Assembly: GCA_937923585.1 (NCBI GenBank)
Contig: CALDSM010000202.1
Location: 1 to 11,286 of the forward strand
Origin: an uncultured bacterium
GTDB lineage: Bacteria; Hydrogenedentota; Hydrogenedentia; Hydrogenedentales; CAITNO01
Length of the DNA stretch: 11,286 bases
Reading direction: 5' to 3'
Shown here: positions 1 to 10,324 of the stretch, piece by piece
Layout of the letters: each line of letters begins with the position of its first letter
Position numbering within the stretch: the stretch's first letter is position 1
The notes under the pieces: model-generated
Database searches by the model: none
Seen by the model: only the letters and a program-made list of their open reading frames with translations
Told to the model about the DNA's origin: nothing
Translations under genes and position numbers: made by a program

Positions 1-3000
1 AGGGCGTGTCGCAGACGGCCACCACGGGAATGTCCTCCACCAGATCCACCCGGCAGCGGGAATTGATGGCGGCGATGCGCCCGCCGCTGTCGTGGGCGTA
101 GACGGTGCTGGTGCCGTTTCCCCTGTTCTCCCGGACCAGGCGCCCGCCGTCGTCGTACTCGTAGGCGGCCACCGCGCCTTTGCCGTCGGCGGTGATGCTT
201 TGCAGGCGTCCCTGCGCGTCATAGGCGTAGGTGAGCGCCACGCCGTCGCTTCCGCTGCGGTGCGTGCAAAGGCCCGCATCATTGTATTCCTGCGCATACC
301 ACTTGCCGTCGGGATAATCCAGGCGCACCGGGAAGCCGCGGGTGTCATAGGTGAAGGCAATGGTTCCCGTGGCGTCGGTGACGCCGGTGAGCCTTCCGGC
401 GCCGTCGTAGGTCATCGTCACATCACTGCCGTCGGGGTATAGCTTCCGCGTGACGCTGCCCCTGCTGTCGTATTCGAAGCGGAACACGTCGCCCTTGCGG
501 GTGGTCAGCGTGGTGAGGTTGTTTTCCGCGTCATAGCCGTAGGTTTCAGTGCTGTCGTCCGCAAAGGTGACCCGGTGGATGCGGCGGGCGTCGTTGTACT
601 GGATGCGCAGCACATTGCCGTTGGCGTCCGTGGCCTGCACGGGCAGGCCCGTTGCGGAATCGTAGACGAGGCTGGTGGCATTCCCAAGCGGGTCCCGCAT
701 CACGCCGCTGCGAATGTCTTGTGTCAGTTCGCGGACCTGTCCCAGCCCGTCCGTTACCCGCGCCGGATGCCCGTCGTCCCGGTCGTATTCCAGGGTGGTG
801 ACCGCGCCGCCGGGCTTGCGGATCTCTGTGACCCGCCCGGTCGCGTCGGGGGAAAGCGTCACGGCCGGCTGCGCCTCGTTCCCGAGCGTGACGGACAGCC
901 GTCCGTCCGCGTCGTGGGCATAGGCGCGCCTGTCCGCCCCGCCGTCACCGTATTCCGCGGCCAGGCGTCCGTGGTCATCGTAGTCGTAGTGGCGGGTTGT
1001 CCCGTCGGGATGGGTGACGGCGCGCAGCGCGTGATCGTCGGGCTTGCCCGTGTCGCCGTTGTAACTGTAGTGGATGGTTCGCCCCGCGGCGTCCGTCACG
1101 TCGGCCAGGTGCTCGTTGCCCGCATCATAACCGTAGATGGTAAGGCGGCCCTGCTGGTCGCGCAGTTGCACGAGGCGGTTGGCCGCGTTGTATTCGAACT
1201 GGAACCGATCCCCGCTGGAGTGGGCCATTGCCGTCAGGTTGCCGTCTTCATACTCGGCCTGCCACTGACTGCCCCGCGCATTGGTCAGCGTGTCCAGTTT
1301 CCCATCCGCCAGGAAGCGGTACGCCATGCCGTTGATCTCATTGAGTTGGAACAGGCCCCCGGTCTTGGTGAGATGCCCGCGATCACCCGCACCCAGCGCC
1401 GAGTAGCTGTCGTCGTCCTTGTGCTGGAAATACCGCACGGCACCGGTTCCGTCGTGGAACAGCACGCCGCCGTTATCCAAACTCTCCATGAAAATGTCCA
1501 TGGAATGGACCCAGCCGCGGCCCAAGGGACCCGGTGCGAACCGGTCCGTGATTTGGCCCCGGTATGTCCGCGCGAAATGCAGCGGCAGCCCCGTTTCCCG
1601 GCTATGGGCGTCGGTGGCGCGCGCGAGGCAGGTGCGCGGGGCCTGTCCGATGATTTTGCGCATCTCGTGGGCGGTGAGGTCTGCGGGGGACCAGTACAGG
1701 GTGCCCTGCGTGCTGAGATAGGTCGCATTGGCCCGCAGCACCGAAACGTACTCGCCCCAAGTGCCGCCGAAATGCTGTTTGAGCCGCGGCCACACCCGCT
1801 GCCAGACATCGTCCCGGAGGTTTGGCGGGCGCATTTCCGCCTCCGTGGCGTCCCAGTCTATCGGCGTTTCCGGGTCGCCCTCCAGGCTGATGTCAAACCC
1901 CAGTCTCTGGTGGGCGTTTCCGTCGCCGAGTACCTGCACGGGAACACGCTGATGGGACCCGGGCGCGCAGGTGGCCACGCCGCCCGGACCCGAATTGGGC
2001 GTAAGCCCCAGGATCTGGATCGGACGGTCGGACCAGGGATGATCCTGAGACAGGCGCATGGGCATGCCCTCGCGCGAGCGGAGCGTGAAGACCGGCGCGG
2101 GCATGTCCGCAAGGCCGATGTTCTGGAAGTCCAGCCAGAGCGTGAAGGGACGCCCGCCCCGCGCGTACGGCGGTGTCTCCGCCGCGACGACCAGCTGCGC
2201 GGGCGCGCCCGCGACAATCGCGAAAGACCCGGGCAGGGCCAGTTCCTGCTGGTCGGGCCATACCGCCGCCACCGTGGCGGTCTGCGGGGCGAGGCCGCTG
2301 AGGTCAAGTGTCACGGCCATCGTGGTCCCGTCAAAGGACAGGGGCGTGAAAGAGCGCAGCAGCGCCCCGCCCGCGCCCCGCAGTTCAATGCGCATGCCGT
2401 TCTGGAAACCCAGTCCGCGCAAATGCACGGTGACGCCGCCCGCGTTGCCGCCCTGGCGCAAATCCATGCCGGCCAGGTAACGGTCCGCCGCCATGCACTG
2501 CAATTGGAAGGCGGCCGCGTATGCCTTGGCCCAGTAGGTGTAGAAGGCGGACAGGTAGAACTCGCCCGCGCCCGGCGCGGAGATCAGCATTTCCAGTGTG
2601 CCGTCCGGTTTCGCCAGGCCTCGCCAGTCATAGTCAATCAGCGATGGAGGGCCGCCCCGCTGTCCGACCAGCGACCAGTCTGCGGACGGCTCCTCCGGAG
2701 TCAGGCGCACGATGAGGTTGGCCGCCCCGCCGCCGGACAGTCTGAGGCGGAAATCGCTGTATTCCAGCGAGTGCGCGTCGGCCTGGACCGTCTCGCCGAG
2801 GGCAATGTCCCGGGCGGTCCGGTTGGCTGGCTGCAGGCCCGAGGCGTACACAAGCGCCTTGGCATCCCCCGTCCCGGCCATGACCAGCAGGGTGCCGTCC
2901 CGGGAGAACCCCACGGAGTCGCACCCGGCCGTGCCCATCAGTGTGCCGAAGGTCTTGACACCCTGCTCCGCGAGCAGGTCCCAAAGCACCGCCGTGCCGT

Positions 3001-5800
3001 CCTTGATTCCCGCAAGCAGATGCCATCCGTCGGGCGCCATGGCAAGGCTTTTCACCGCGCCCGGCAGGGTCAGTGTTGCCAGTTCCTGCCCGGAGGCGGT
3101 GTCCCACACCACGACGGTCCCGTTGTCGCAACCCGCCAGGAAACGTTTTCCGTCGGGCGTGAAGGCCACGGCGTTCACCGTGCCGTAGGGCGGCGCCGGG
3201 TTCAGCGAATAGAGTTCGGCGCCGGTCCGGGCGTTGAATATTTTGGCCGTGTTGTCGGCGGCGCCGGTGCCCACAAGCGCACCGTCGCCCGTGATCGCCG
3301 CCGCCAGCACGCGGTCGGTGTTGGTGGCGAAATTGGCAGTCGCCGCCGCCGTGCCCGCGTTCCACAGTTTGGCGGTGCCGTCGTCGCTTCCGGTGAGCAC
3401 GAGCGAATCGTCGGCGCTGAAAGCCACGGCGTTGATGGTGCCGTTGTGCCCGGCGAATTGCAGCGGTGTCTGGCCCTTTTCGGCGGTCCAAAGCCGGGCG
3501 ACCCCGTCCATGGCACCGGTGAGTATTTTGTCGCCGTTGTGCGACCAGGCAAGCGCGGTGGCGTACATGTTGTCGCCGCCGTTCTTGGACTGCAGCGCCT
3601 CCGCCGCAAGATCCCACTGGCAGAAGCTGTCCTGGGAGTACTGGGTGGCGATGGTTGCCAGCCTTGCCCCGTCCGGGGAGAAGGCGACCCCGTTCACCGC
3701 CTGCGCGTCGCGCTCATAGGCCAGCAGCTTCGGGCTTGGTCCCGCGTCCACCACGAACACGCGGGCGGTGTTTTCGGGCCAAACGGACTGCGTGGTGCGC
3801 AGGACGCGCTGTCCGTCCGGCGACAGGGCCCAGGTGGCCGAGTCGTCGCAGGTGAATGCGTTGATGCAGGCGCCGGTCAGGGCGTCCCACACGGCAACAT
3901 GTCCAAAGTCGCCCGCGAGAAGGCGGCTGCCGTCGGCGGAGAGCATGGAGCCGCGCAGATCGTCGGGCCGCACCAGGGGATACACGGCAAAAGCCACCAG
4001 TTCCGTGCCCGTGGCTGTGCTGCATATGGTCGTGCGGTTGTCTGCGGCGGTCCGGCAGAACACGCGCGAAAGATCGCCGCTGAACGCCAGTGCCTCGGCG
4101 TCGGCGAAGGTCTGCACCGACAGTTGGGCGCCCGTCTGGCTGTTGAAAATGCGGACCGTGCTTGGGGGATAGTTCCCCTGCGAAACCGTGGCCAGTCGCT
4201 TTCCGTCCCCGGAGAAGGCAATTCGCCGAACGGGGTCGGGATGGACGATGTTGAGCGTCTCCTGGCCGGTGTCCGCGTTCCAGACTCTGCACACTTCATC
4301 GCGGGCGTCCGTTTCGGTCCCTGCGGCCGCCAGCGTCCCGTCCGGAGAGAGGGCTATGGCGTTCACAAAGCGGGTTGTCGGAAGCGTGTTCAGGGCGGCA
4401 CCGGTTTGCAGATTCCACATGTCCAGCGTGCGGTCAATGAGACTTAGCACGCGGGCGCCGTTGGATGATGCCGCCAGCAGATTATAGGAGTAGTCCTGCG
4501 GGACGGGGCGACCGGTGGCGACAGCCCCCGCCTTCTCTCCGGTGGCCGCATTCCACCGGCCGATTTCGTAGTTGGCCGCGGTGCTGTCCGGCACGATGGC
4601 AAGTATGCCCTCACTGTCGGCGGTGAAGATCGCCGACGCCGTCTGAGCCGCGATGGTAAAGGGGGGATATTTGGCAAAGAACGCCGCGTCAAGCACGTTC
4701 ACGAGGCCCGTGGTCGCCGGAAAACTGCGGACACTGTCGGCGGGAAGGGAGATATTTGCACCGGCGGCCACGCGGGAGCCGTCGGGTGAAAGTGCCGCAC
4801 ATGGCCCCTGGATGGTCCAGCCGTTTGCGCTGAGCACCCTGTCGGTGTGCAGCAACGTCCCGAGGTAATCGCCCGTCTGGCTGTTGGCGAAAGCGTTTCC
4901 GTCGAAGATGACCGTCCGGCCGTTTGGGGTGAACAGGATGCTGCTGGCCCCGCCGAACTCGTCGGGATGCTGCGTGCCGTCCGCCGCATTCCACACCGTC
5001 GTTCGGGTCACGTCGGAGGGGTGTCCGTAGGGGTTGGATACATAGAGCGAACTGACAAAGACCCGCGTGCCGTCCGGGGTCAGCGCTGCACAGACCGGAT
5101 GCTTGAACATGGTGTATTCATTGGCGTTGGGCGGAACAATGGTGGTCACCGGCGCCAGCGTCGCGGCGTTCCAGACCACCACGCCCGTGCTGCTGACCGT
5201 GACAAACCGGGATTTGTCGCCGGAGAAGGCGATTTGCAGCACTTCCTTGTTGTTCTGGTGGACCAGCGTGCCCAGCGGCTCCCCCGTCGCCGCATTCCAA
5301 ACCATGGCATTGCCAAACCCGGCATAACCGTCATAGTAGTCCGCACCCGTCCGGTTTGCCGTGATGATTCTTGTGCCGTCCGAGAGATATGCCGCATCAT
5401 TGACCTGCAGCCCCGCCGCAAAGTCACGAACCGGTTCGCCCGTGGCGGTGTCCCACAGGGTGGCCTGCCCGGTCCGGCTGCCGTTCGGCTGAATCACCTG
5501 GCCGCCCGTGAGCAGTTGGGTGCCGTCGGGCGACCATTCCACGGAGATCAGCGGCCCGGGCCAACCGGGAAAAAGCGCCAGATCCTGGCCGGTAACGGGG
5601 TTGATCACCCGTATCAGCGAGGATTTGTACGCGATGGCGAGACGTGCGCCGTCGGGCGAATACTGCAGGTCCGCCACCGTTTGTCCGCCCAGTGCCGCGG
5701 TGGGATTGCGCAGCACGGGCCGGTCGCCGGCCCATCCCTGCGGCGCGCCCAGCACCAGACAAACAATCCACACCCCAGCTTGGCCGAAATAGGTTCGCAT
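1..5800 (-). CDS. Giant exported WD40-propeller / RHS (YD-repeat) protein, C-terminus outside window
   Basis: The frame is open from the ATG at 5800 to the left edge (1933 codons, no stop). Residues 1-25 look like a signal peptide (MRTYFGQAG, a hydrophobic VWIVCLVLGA core, then GWAG). Residues about 30-985 contain, by hand count, 21 WD40-like blades, each with an SPDG-type turn and a VWN/LWD/IFN-type strand. That fits three seven-bladed propellers (about 30-385, 388-700, 700-985). Residues about 990-1395 look beta-rich: a pre-peptidase-like stretch, an IPT/TIG-like stretch near 1110-1195, and a CARDB-like stretch containing DFQNIGLADMPAP. From about 1395 an RHS start module appears (GLPLHFARTY, GPLGRGWVHSMD), then about a dozen YD repeats such as YDYDDHGRL, MTYDGAGRL and YAYDAQGRL. 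RHS repeats form a beta-cage that encloses C-terminal toxins or adhesive tips in known families. The RHS core end and any effector are off-window, so a toxin role is unproven. The start is supported by the signal peptide, a GGAG about 11 nt upstream and a promoter at 5854-5882. Confidence 0.92.
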   Translation of the reverse strand, partial: MRTYFGQAGVWIVCLVLGAPQGWAGDRPVLRNPTAALGGQTVADLQYSPDGARLAIAYKSSLIRVINPVTGQDLALFPGWPGPLISVEWSPDGTQLLTGGQVIQPNGSRTGQATLWDTATGEPVRDFAAGLQVNDAAYLSDGTRIITANRTGADYYDGYAGFGNAMVWNAATGEPLGTLVHQNNKEVLQIAFSGDKSRFVTVSSTGVVVWNAATLAPVTTIVPPNANEYTMFKHPVCAALTPDGTRVFVSSLYVSNPYGHPSDVTRTTVWNAADGTQHPDEFGGASSILFTPNGRTVIFDGNAFANSQTGDYLGTLLHTDRVLSANGWTIQGPCAALSPDGSRVAAGANISLPADSVRSFPATTGLVNVLDAAFFAKYPPFTIAAQTASAIFTADSEGILAIVPDSTAANYEIGRWNAATGEKAGAVATGRPVPQDYSYNLLAASSNGARVLSLIDRTLDMWNLQTGAALNTLPTTRFVNAIALSPDGTLAAAGTETDARDEVCRVWNADTGQETLNIVHPDPVRRIAFSGDGKRLATVSQGNYPPSTVRIFNSQTGAQLSVQTFADAEALAFSGDLSRVFCRTAADNRTTICSTATGTELVAFAVYPLVRPDDLRGSMLSADGSRLLAGDFGHVAVWDALTGACINAFTCDDSATWALSPDGQRVLRTTQSVWPENTARVFVVDAGPSPKLLAYERDAQAVNGVAFSPDGARLATIATQYSQDSFCQWDLAAEALQSKNGGDNMYATALAWSHNGDKILTGAMDGVARLWTAEKGQTPLQFAGHNGTINAVAFSADDSLVLTGSDDGTAKLWNAGTAAATANFATNTDRVLAAAITGDGALVGTGAADNTAKIFNARTGAELYSLNPAPPYGTVNAVAFTPDGKRFLAGCDNGTVVVWDTASGQELATLTLPGAVKSLAMAPDGWHLLAGIKDGTAVLWDLLAEQGVKTFGTLMGTAGCDSVGFSRDGTLLVMAGTGDAKALVYASGLQPANRTARDIALGETVQADAHSLEYSDFRLRLSGGGAANLIVRLTPEEPSADWSLVGQRGGPPSLIDYDWRGLAKPDGTLEMLISAPGAGEFYLSAFYTYWAKAYAAAFQLQCMAADRYLAGMDLRQGGNAGGVTVHLRGLGFQNGMRIELRGAGGALLRSFTPLSFDGTTMAVTLDLSGLAPQTATVAAVWPDQQELALPGSFAIVAGAPAQLVVAAETPPYARGGRPFTLWLDFQNIGLADMPAPVFTLRSREGMPMRLSQDHPWSDRPIQILGLTPNSGPGGVATCAPGSHQRVPVQVLGDGNAHQRLGFDISLEGDPETPIDWDATEAEMRPPNLRDDVWQRVWPRLKQHFGGTWGEYVSVLRANATYLSTQGTLYWSPADLTAHEMRKIIGQAPRTCLARATDAHSRETGLPLHFARTYRGQITDRFAPGPLGRGWVHSMDIFMESLDNGGVLFHDGTGAVRYFQHKDDDSYSALGAGDRGHLTKTGGLFQLNEINGMAYRFLADGKLDTLTNARGSQWQAEYEDGNLTAMAHSSGDRFQFEYNAANRLVQLRDQQGRLTIYGYDAGNEHLADVTDAAGRTIHYSYNGDTGKPDDHALRAVTHPDGTTRHYDYDDHGRLAAEYGDGGADRRAYAHDADGRLSVTLGNEAQPAVTLSPDATGRVTEIRKPGGAVTTLEYDRDDGHPARVTDGLGQVRELTQDIRSGVMRDPLGNATSLVYDSATGLPVQATDANGNVLRIQYNDARRIHRVTFADDSTETYGYDAENNLTTLTTRKGDVFRFEYDSRGSVTRKLYPDGSDVTMTYDGAGRLTGVTDATGTIAFTYDTRGFPVRLDYPDGKWYAQEYNDAGLCTHRSGSDGVALTYAYDAQGRLQSITADGKGAVAAYEYDDGGRLVRENRGNGTSTVYAHDSGGRIAAINSRCRVDLVEDIPVVAVCDTP

Positions 5801-5853
5801 ATGCCCGCGCACTCCACCCGAACGGTTTGGAAGGGTCCCTGTACGTTCTCCAC

Positions 5854-5882
5854 AGTATGGGCCGAAAATAGTTTTATGTCAA
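5854..5882 (-). promoter_or_regulatory. Predicted sigma70-type promoter of the WD40/RHS gene
   Basis: Read on the minus strand, the -35 box TTGACA (5877-5882) matches the consensus at all six positions. A 17-bp spacer separates it from a -10 box CATACT (5854-5859, four of six). Transcription would begin near 5847, leaving a leader of about 47 nt before the ATG at 5800. A run of seven C lies directly upstream of the -35 box. Because this promoter lies between the intron remnant and the gene, the gene is probably transcribed independently of the fad operon. Confidence 0.65.
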
Positions 5883-5884
5883 GG

Positions 5885-6259
5885 GGGGGCAGGCCCGCCG
5901 ACGGATACTGCGACCTCGGCTGGCCCCTGCCGTCCGTCGGACAGCGTCCCCGTTGCCCTGTGGTCCGGCTTCACCGGACAGACACGCTGATCTCCCAAGC
6001 CAAAACATGCCCCTTTCCACCGGGCCTCCCCGGATTTGCCCAGGTGCGTGCTCGAATGATTACTGGGCGGCGCCATCCATGGCTGGCTTGCCTCACCACC
6101 CCGGCCTGATATCCGGCCTCTGTTCGTCGAGTCCGGCTTTTGCCTCCAGCTTCCTCCGGGTGCCGCCCGCGGCGGCACCCTGGCTTTCGGTCTGCAATAC
6201 CCGCCATCCGGGTTCACAGGGAACTTCCACTTCATGGGTTCGCGCCATACTTGGCACAC
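5885..6259 (-). mobile_element. Group IIC intron remnant (5' end and domains I-III; no reverse transcriptase, no domain V/VI)
   Basis: On the minus strand this non-coding block begins with GTGTGCC (6253-6259), the group II 5'-end signature (GUGYG). It then carries, in order, blocks resembling what I remember of the Oceanobacillus iheyensis group IIC intron: AAGTGGAAGTTCCC (6219-6232), GAGGAAGCTGGAGGCAAA (6139-6156), GGGGAGGCCCGG (within 6014-6033), and a domain III-like GCCGAGGTCGCAGTATCC near 5903-5920. The likeness ends around 5885-5890, where domain IV and the intron-encoded protein would start. I see no reverse transcriptase/maturase frame and no domain V hairpin before the promoter at 5882, so it should be unable to splice alone. 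Group IIC introns are known to insert behind intrinsic-terminator hairpins, and this one starts 5 nt after such a hairpin (6265-6300). The alignment was made by eye from memory; the 3' boundary is approximate. Confidence 0.75.
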
Positions 6260-6264
6260 AAGCA

Positions 6265-6300
6265 CTGCGGCGGACCGGGCCTTGGCCCAATCCGCCGCAG
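6265..6300 (-). terminator. Strong stem-loop downstream of fadA, likely terminator of the fad operon
   Basis: In the minus-strand transcript the arms CTGCGGCGGATTGGGC and GCCCGGTCCGCCGCAG pair over 16 bp (two of them U-G wobbles) around a CAAG loop. The stem begins 19 nt after the fadA stop codon. Only TGCTT follows before the intron-like sequence starts at 6259, so a classic U-tract is absent or was interrupted by the insertion. Position and stability point to termination or mRNA 3'-end protection; without a U-run, intrinsic termination efficiency is uncertain. Confidence 0.7.
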
Positions 6301-6319
6301 GAAGTCTACCGCGTGAAAC

Positions 6320-7486
6320 TCAGTCGCAGAGTTCGAACACGCCGGCGCCGCCCATGCCGCCGCCGATGCACATGGTCTCCAGGCCCCACTTCACGCCGCG
6401 CCGCCGCATTTCGTTGATGAGCTGCGTGGCCAGCTTGGCGCCGGTGCAGCCGAGCGGGTGGCCCAGCGCAATGGCGCCGCCGTTGACGTTGACGATCTCC
6501 TCGTCGAGACCGAGCGTCTTGACGACGTAGATCGTCTGCGCCGCGAAGGCCTCGTTGCACTCAACCAGGCCGATGTCCTTCACCGTGATGCCGGCCATGG
6601 CGCAGGCCTTCTCGATGGCGGGCACCTGCGGCGGGCCGAGGTAGCCGGGATCGCCGGCGCACACGGCATAGCCGCGCAGTTTTGCGAGCGGCTTGAGGCC
6701 CAGTTCCTTGACCATCTTCGCGCTGGCAAGGACCGTGGCGGCCGCGCCGCAGCTCGTCTGGCTGGAGTTTCCTGCCGTGCTGACGCCGAGCTTGGGCGAC
6801 GCCGCAAAGGCGGGCCGCAGCGAGGCCAGGCCCTCGAGCGTCGTGTCGGCGCGCGGGCCCTCGTCGGTGTCGAACACGTAGGTCTTGCCTCCGGGGCCGG
6901 CAACGGTCAGGGGCACGATCTCGTCCTTGAACTTGCCCGCGGCGATGGCGGCCACGGCGCGCTGGTTGCTGCGCACCGCCCACGCGTCGCACTCCTCGCG
7001 GGTGATCTTGAAGTCCCGGGCGACGTTGTCCGCGCACAGGCCCATGCCGCTGTAGGCCCGCGGATTGGTCTTGGTGAGCGTGGGGTTCGGCACCAGCTTG
7101 TTGCCGCCCATCGGGATGACGCTCATGGATTCGAGTCCGCCGGCAATGGCGCAGTCAATCATGCCCACCTCGATCTTCGCCGCGGCCGTCGCCATCGTCT
7201 CCAGCCCGGAGGAGCAGAAACGGTTGATGGTCACGCCGGAAATGGTTTCGGGCAGGCCCGCCGCCTGGAGCGCGACGCGGCCCACGTTCATGCCGGACTC
7301 GGCCTCGGGGAACGCGCATCCCATGATGCAGTCGTCAATGCGCTCCGCGGGGATGCCGGAGCGTTTCACCGCCTCGGCAATGGCCGCCGCGCCCAGATCA
7401 TCGGGGCGCACATGCGCAATCGCGCTGCCCGCCTTGGAACGGCCCACCGCGGTGCGCACCGCGGAAACGATGTATACGTTGTCCAT
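6320..7486 (-). CDS. fadA: Acetyl-CoA C-acyltransferase (3-ketoacyl-CoA thiolase), FadA-type
   Basis: The 388-residue protein is the usual length of a degradative thiolase. It catalyses the last beta-oxidation step in the cytoplasm: CoA-dependent cleavage of 3-ketoacyl-CoA to acetyl-CoA and an acyl-CoA two carbons shorter. All catalytic elements are visible: the nucleophile Cys91 in NRFCSSGLE, the NEAFA motif (311-315), His343 in GHPLGCTGA, and the C-terminal acid/base Cys373 in CIGGGMGGAG. The motif normally written NSSQxSDGA reads NSSQTSCGA, with Cys246 in place of Asp. The start is supported by AAGGAG (7494-7499) seven nt upstream, which overlaps the fadN stop codon. The 11-nt gap to fadN implies co-transcription and probably translational coupling. 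A biosynthetic acetoacetyl-CoA thiolase is the main alternative, but pairing with FadN favours degradation. Confidence 0.95.
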   Translation of the reverse strand: MDNVYIVSAVRTAVGRSKAGSAIAHVRPDDLGAAAIAEAVKRSGIPAERIDDCIMGCAFPEAESGMNVGRVALQAAGLPETISGVTINRFCSSGLETMATAAAKIEVGMIDCAIAGGLESMSVIPMGGNKLVPNPTLTKTNPRAYSGMGLCADNVARDFKITREECDAWAVRSNQRAVAAIAAGKFKDEIVPLTVAGPGGKTYVFDTDEGPRADTTLEGLASLRPAFAASPKLGVSTAGNSSQTSCGAAATVLASAKMVKELGLKPLAKLRGYAVCAGDPGYLGPPQVPAIEKACAMAGITVKDIGLVECNEAFAAQTIYVVKTLGLDEEIVNVNGGAIALGHPLGCTGAKLATQLINEMRRRGVKWGLETMCIGGGMGGAGVFELCD

Positions 7487-7497
7487 GTTAATTCTCC

Positions 7498-9897
<2,400 letters not shown>

Positions 9898-9929
9898 GGG
9901 TCCATCACTCCTAACCGGTTGCGTTCCAC

Positions 9930-9951
9930 GGACCTGCCCCATGGCAGGCCC
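9930..9951 (-). promoter_or_regulatory. Leader hairpin / dyad upstream of fadN
   Basis: The arms GGGCCTGCC and GGCAGGTCC (minus strand) form a 9-bp stem with one G-U pair around the tetraloop ATGG, ending 32 nt before the fadN ATG. No U-run follows on either strand, so it does not look like a terminator. It may be an mRNA leader structure or a DNA dyad bound by a regulator. Confidence 0.35.
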
Positions 9952-9952
9952 T

Positions 9953-9966
9953 TTACCTAACGGTCA
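9953..9966. promoter_or_regulatory. Possible TetR-type operator in the fadNA leader
   Basis: TGACCGTTAGGTAA (minus strand) is an imperfect palindrome, TGACC-GTTA-GGTAA, with four of five half-site positions symmetric. It resembles the TGACCG-type half-sites of TetR-family acyl-CoA regulators. It lies in the leader between the proposed promoter and fadN. This is a motif resemblance only, short enough to occur by chance. Confidence 0.2.
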
Positions 9967-10085
9967 TTAAACAAAACAGGCCAGATAATCAATGCATCCG
10001 TTCAATTTTGGGTCGTCTCCGAAACACCGAAAAACCGCAGATAATTCGATGCCGCCCGCAGTCTGGGGCGCAGTCAACTTTTCGC

Positions 10086-10114
10086 AGTTTACTCGAATTC
10101 CAACCGCACGTCAA
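10086..10114 (-). promoter_or_regulatory. Predicted sigma70-type promoter of the fadNA operon
   Basis: On the minus strand TTGACG (10109-10114, five of six consensus positions) is followed after 17 bp by TAAACT (10086-10091, four of six). Transcription would start near 10079, giving a leader of about 180 nt that contains the hairpin at 9930-9951 and the candidate operator at 9953-9966. It is the best-spaced pair of boxes I found upstream of fadN. Confidence 0.5.
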
Positions 10115-10324
10115 GTCTGTGATTAATGAGGAATTGTCACCCCGGGTTCCGCCGGGGGATTCCCACATTCGCCTTGATGCGCTGGCGTTCACTGGCATCG
10201 AAATCTTACGCGGACGGTCTCCAAAAAACATGCGTAGAAAAGACCGATGCACCAACACTCTGCTCAGCCCATTCTCCGGAGGCTTCCGCCGGCCCGGGGG
10301 TGTTGGCTGCATCAAACCGAGAGA

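Noticed and set aside
575..4447. A plus-strand open frame of 1290 codons
   Set aside because: It lies antisense to the WD40/RHS gene, whose translation shows clear repeats and motifs. The plus-strand product is low-complexity (V/R/G/H-rich) with no recognisable domain; long antisense frames are common in GC-rich genes.
5879..6417. Short open frames on both strands across the fadA - WD40/RHS gap (for example 5953-6417 plus, 5879-6265 minus)
   Set aside because: They overlap the intron-like RNA, have no plausible ribosome sites, and their products look like translated structured RNA, as is often seen for group II intron flanks.
9898..9942. Upstream in-frame ATG at 9942 as the fadN start
   Set aside because: It lies in the loop of a stable hairpin, adds 15 residues with no counterpart in the family, and lacks a Shine-Dalgarno. 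The ATG at 9897 has AGGAG at suitable spacing.
10137..10320. Small inverted repeats in the divergent intergenic region considered as a terminator, riboswitch or insertion-sequence end
   Set aside because: Stems are only 6 bp or have long loops, there is no U-tract, and I see no target duplication or recognisable riboswitch core.
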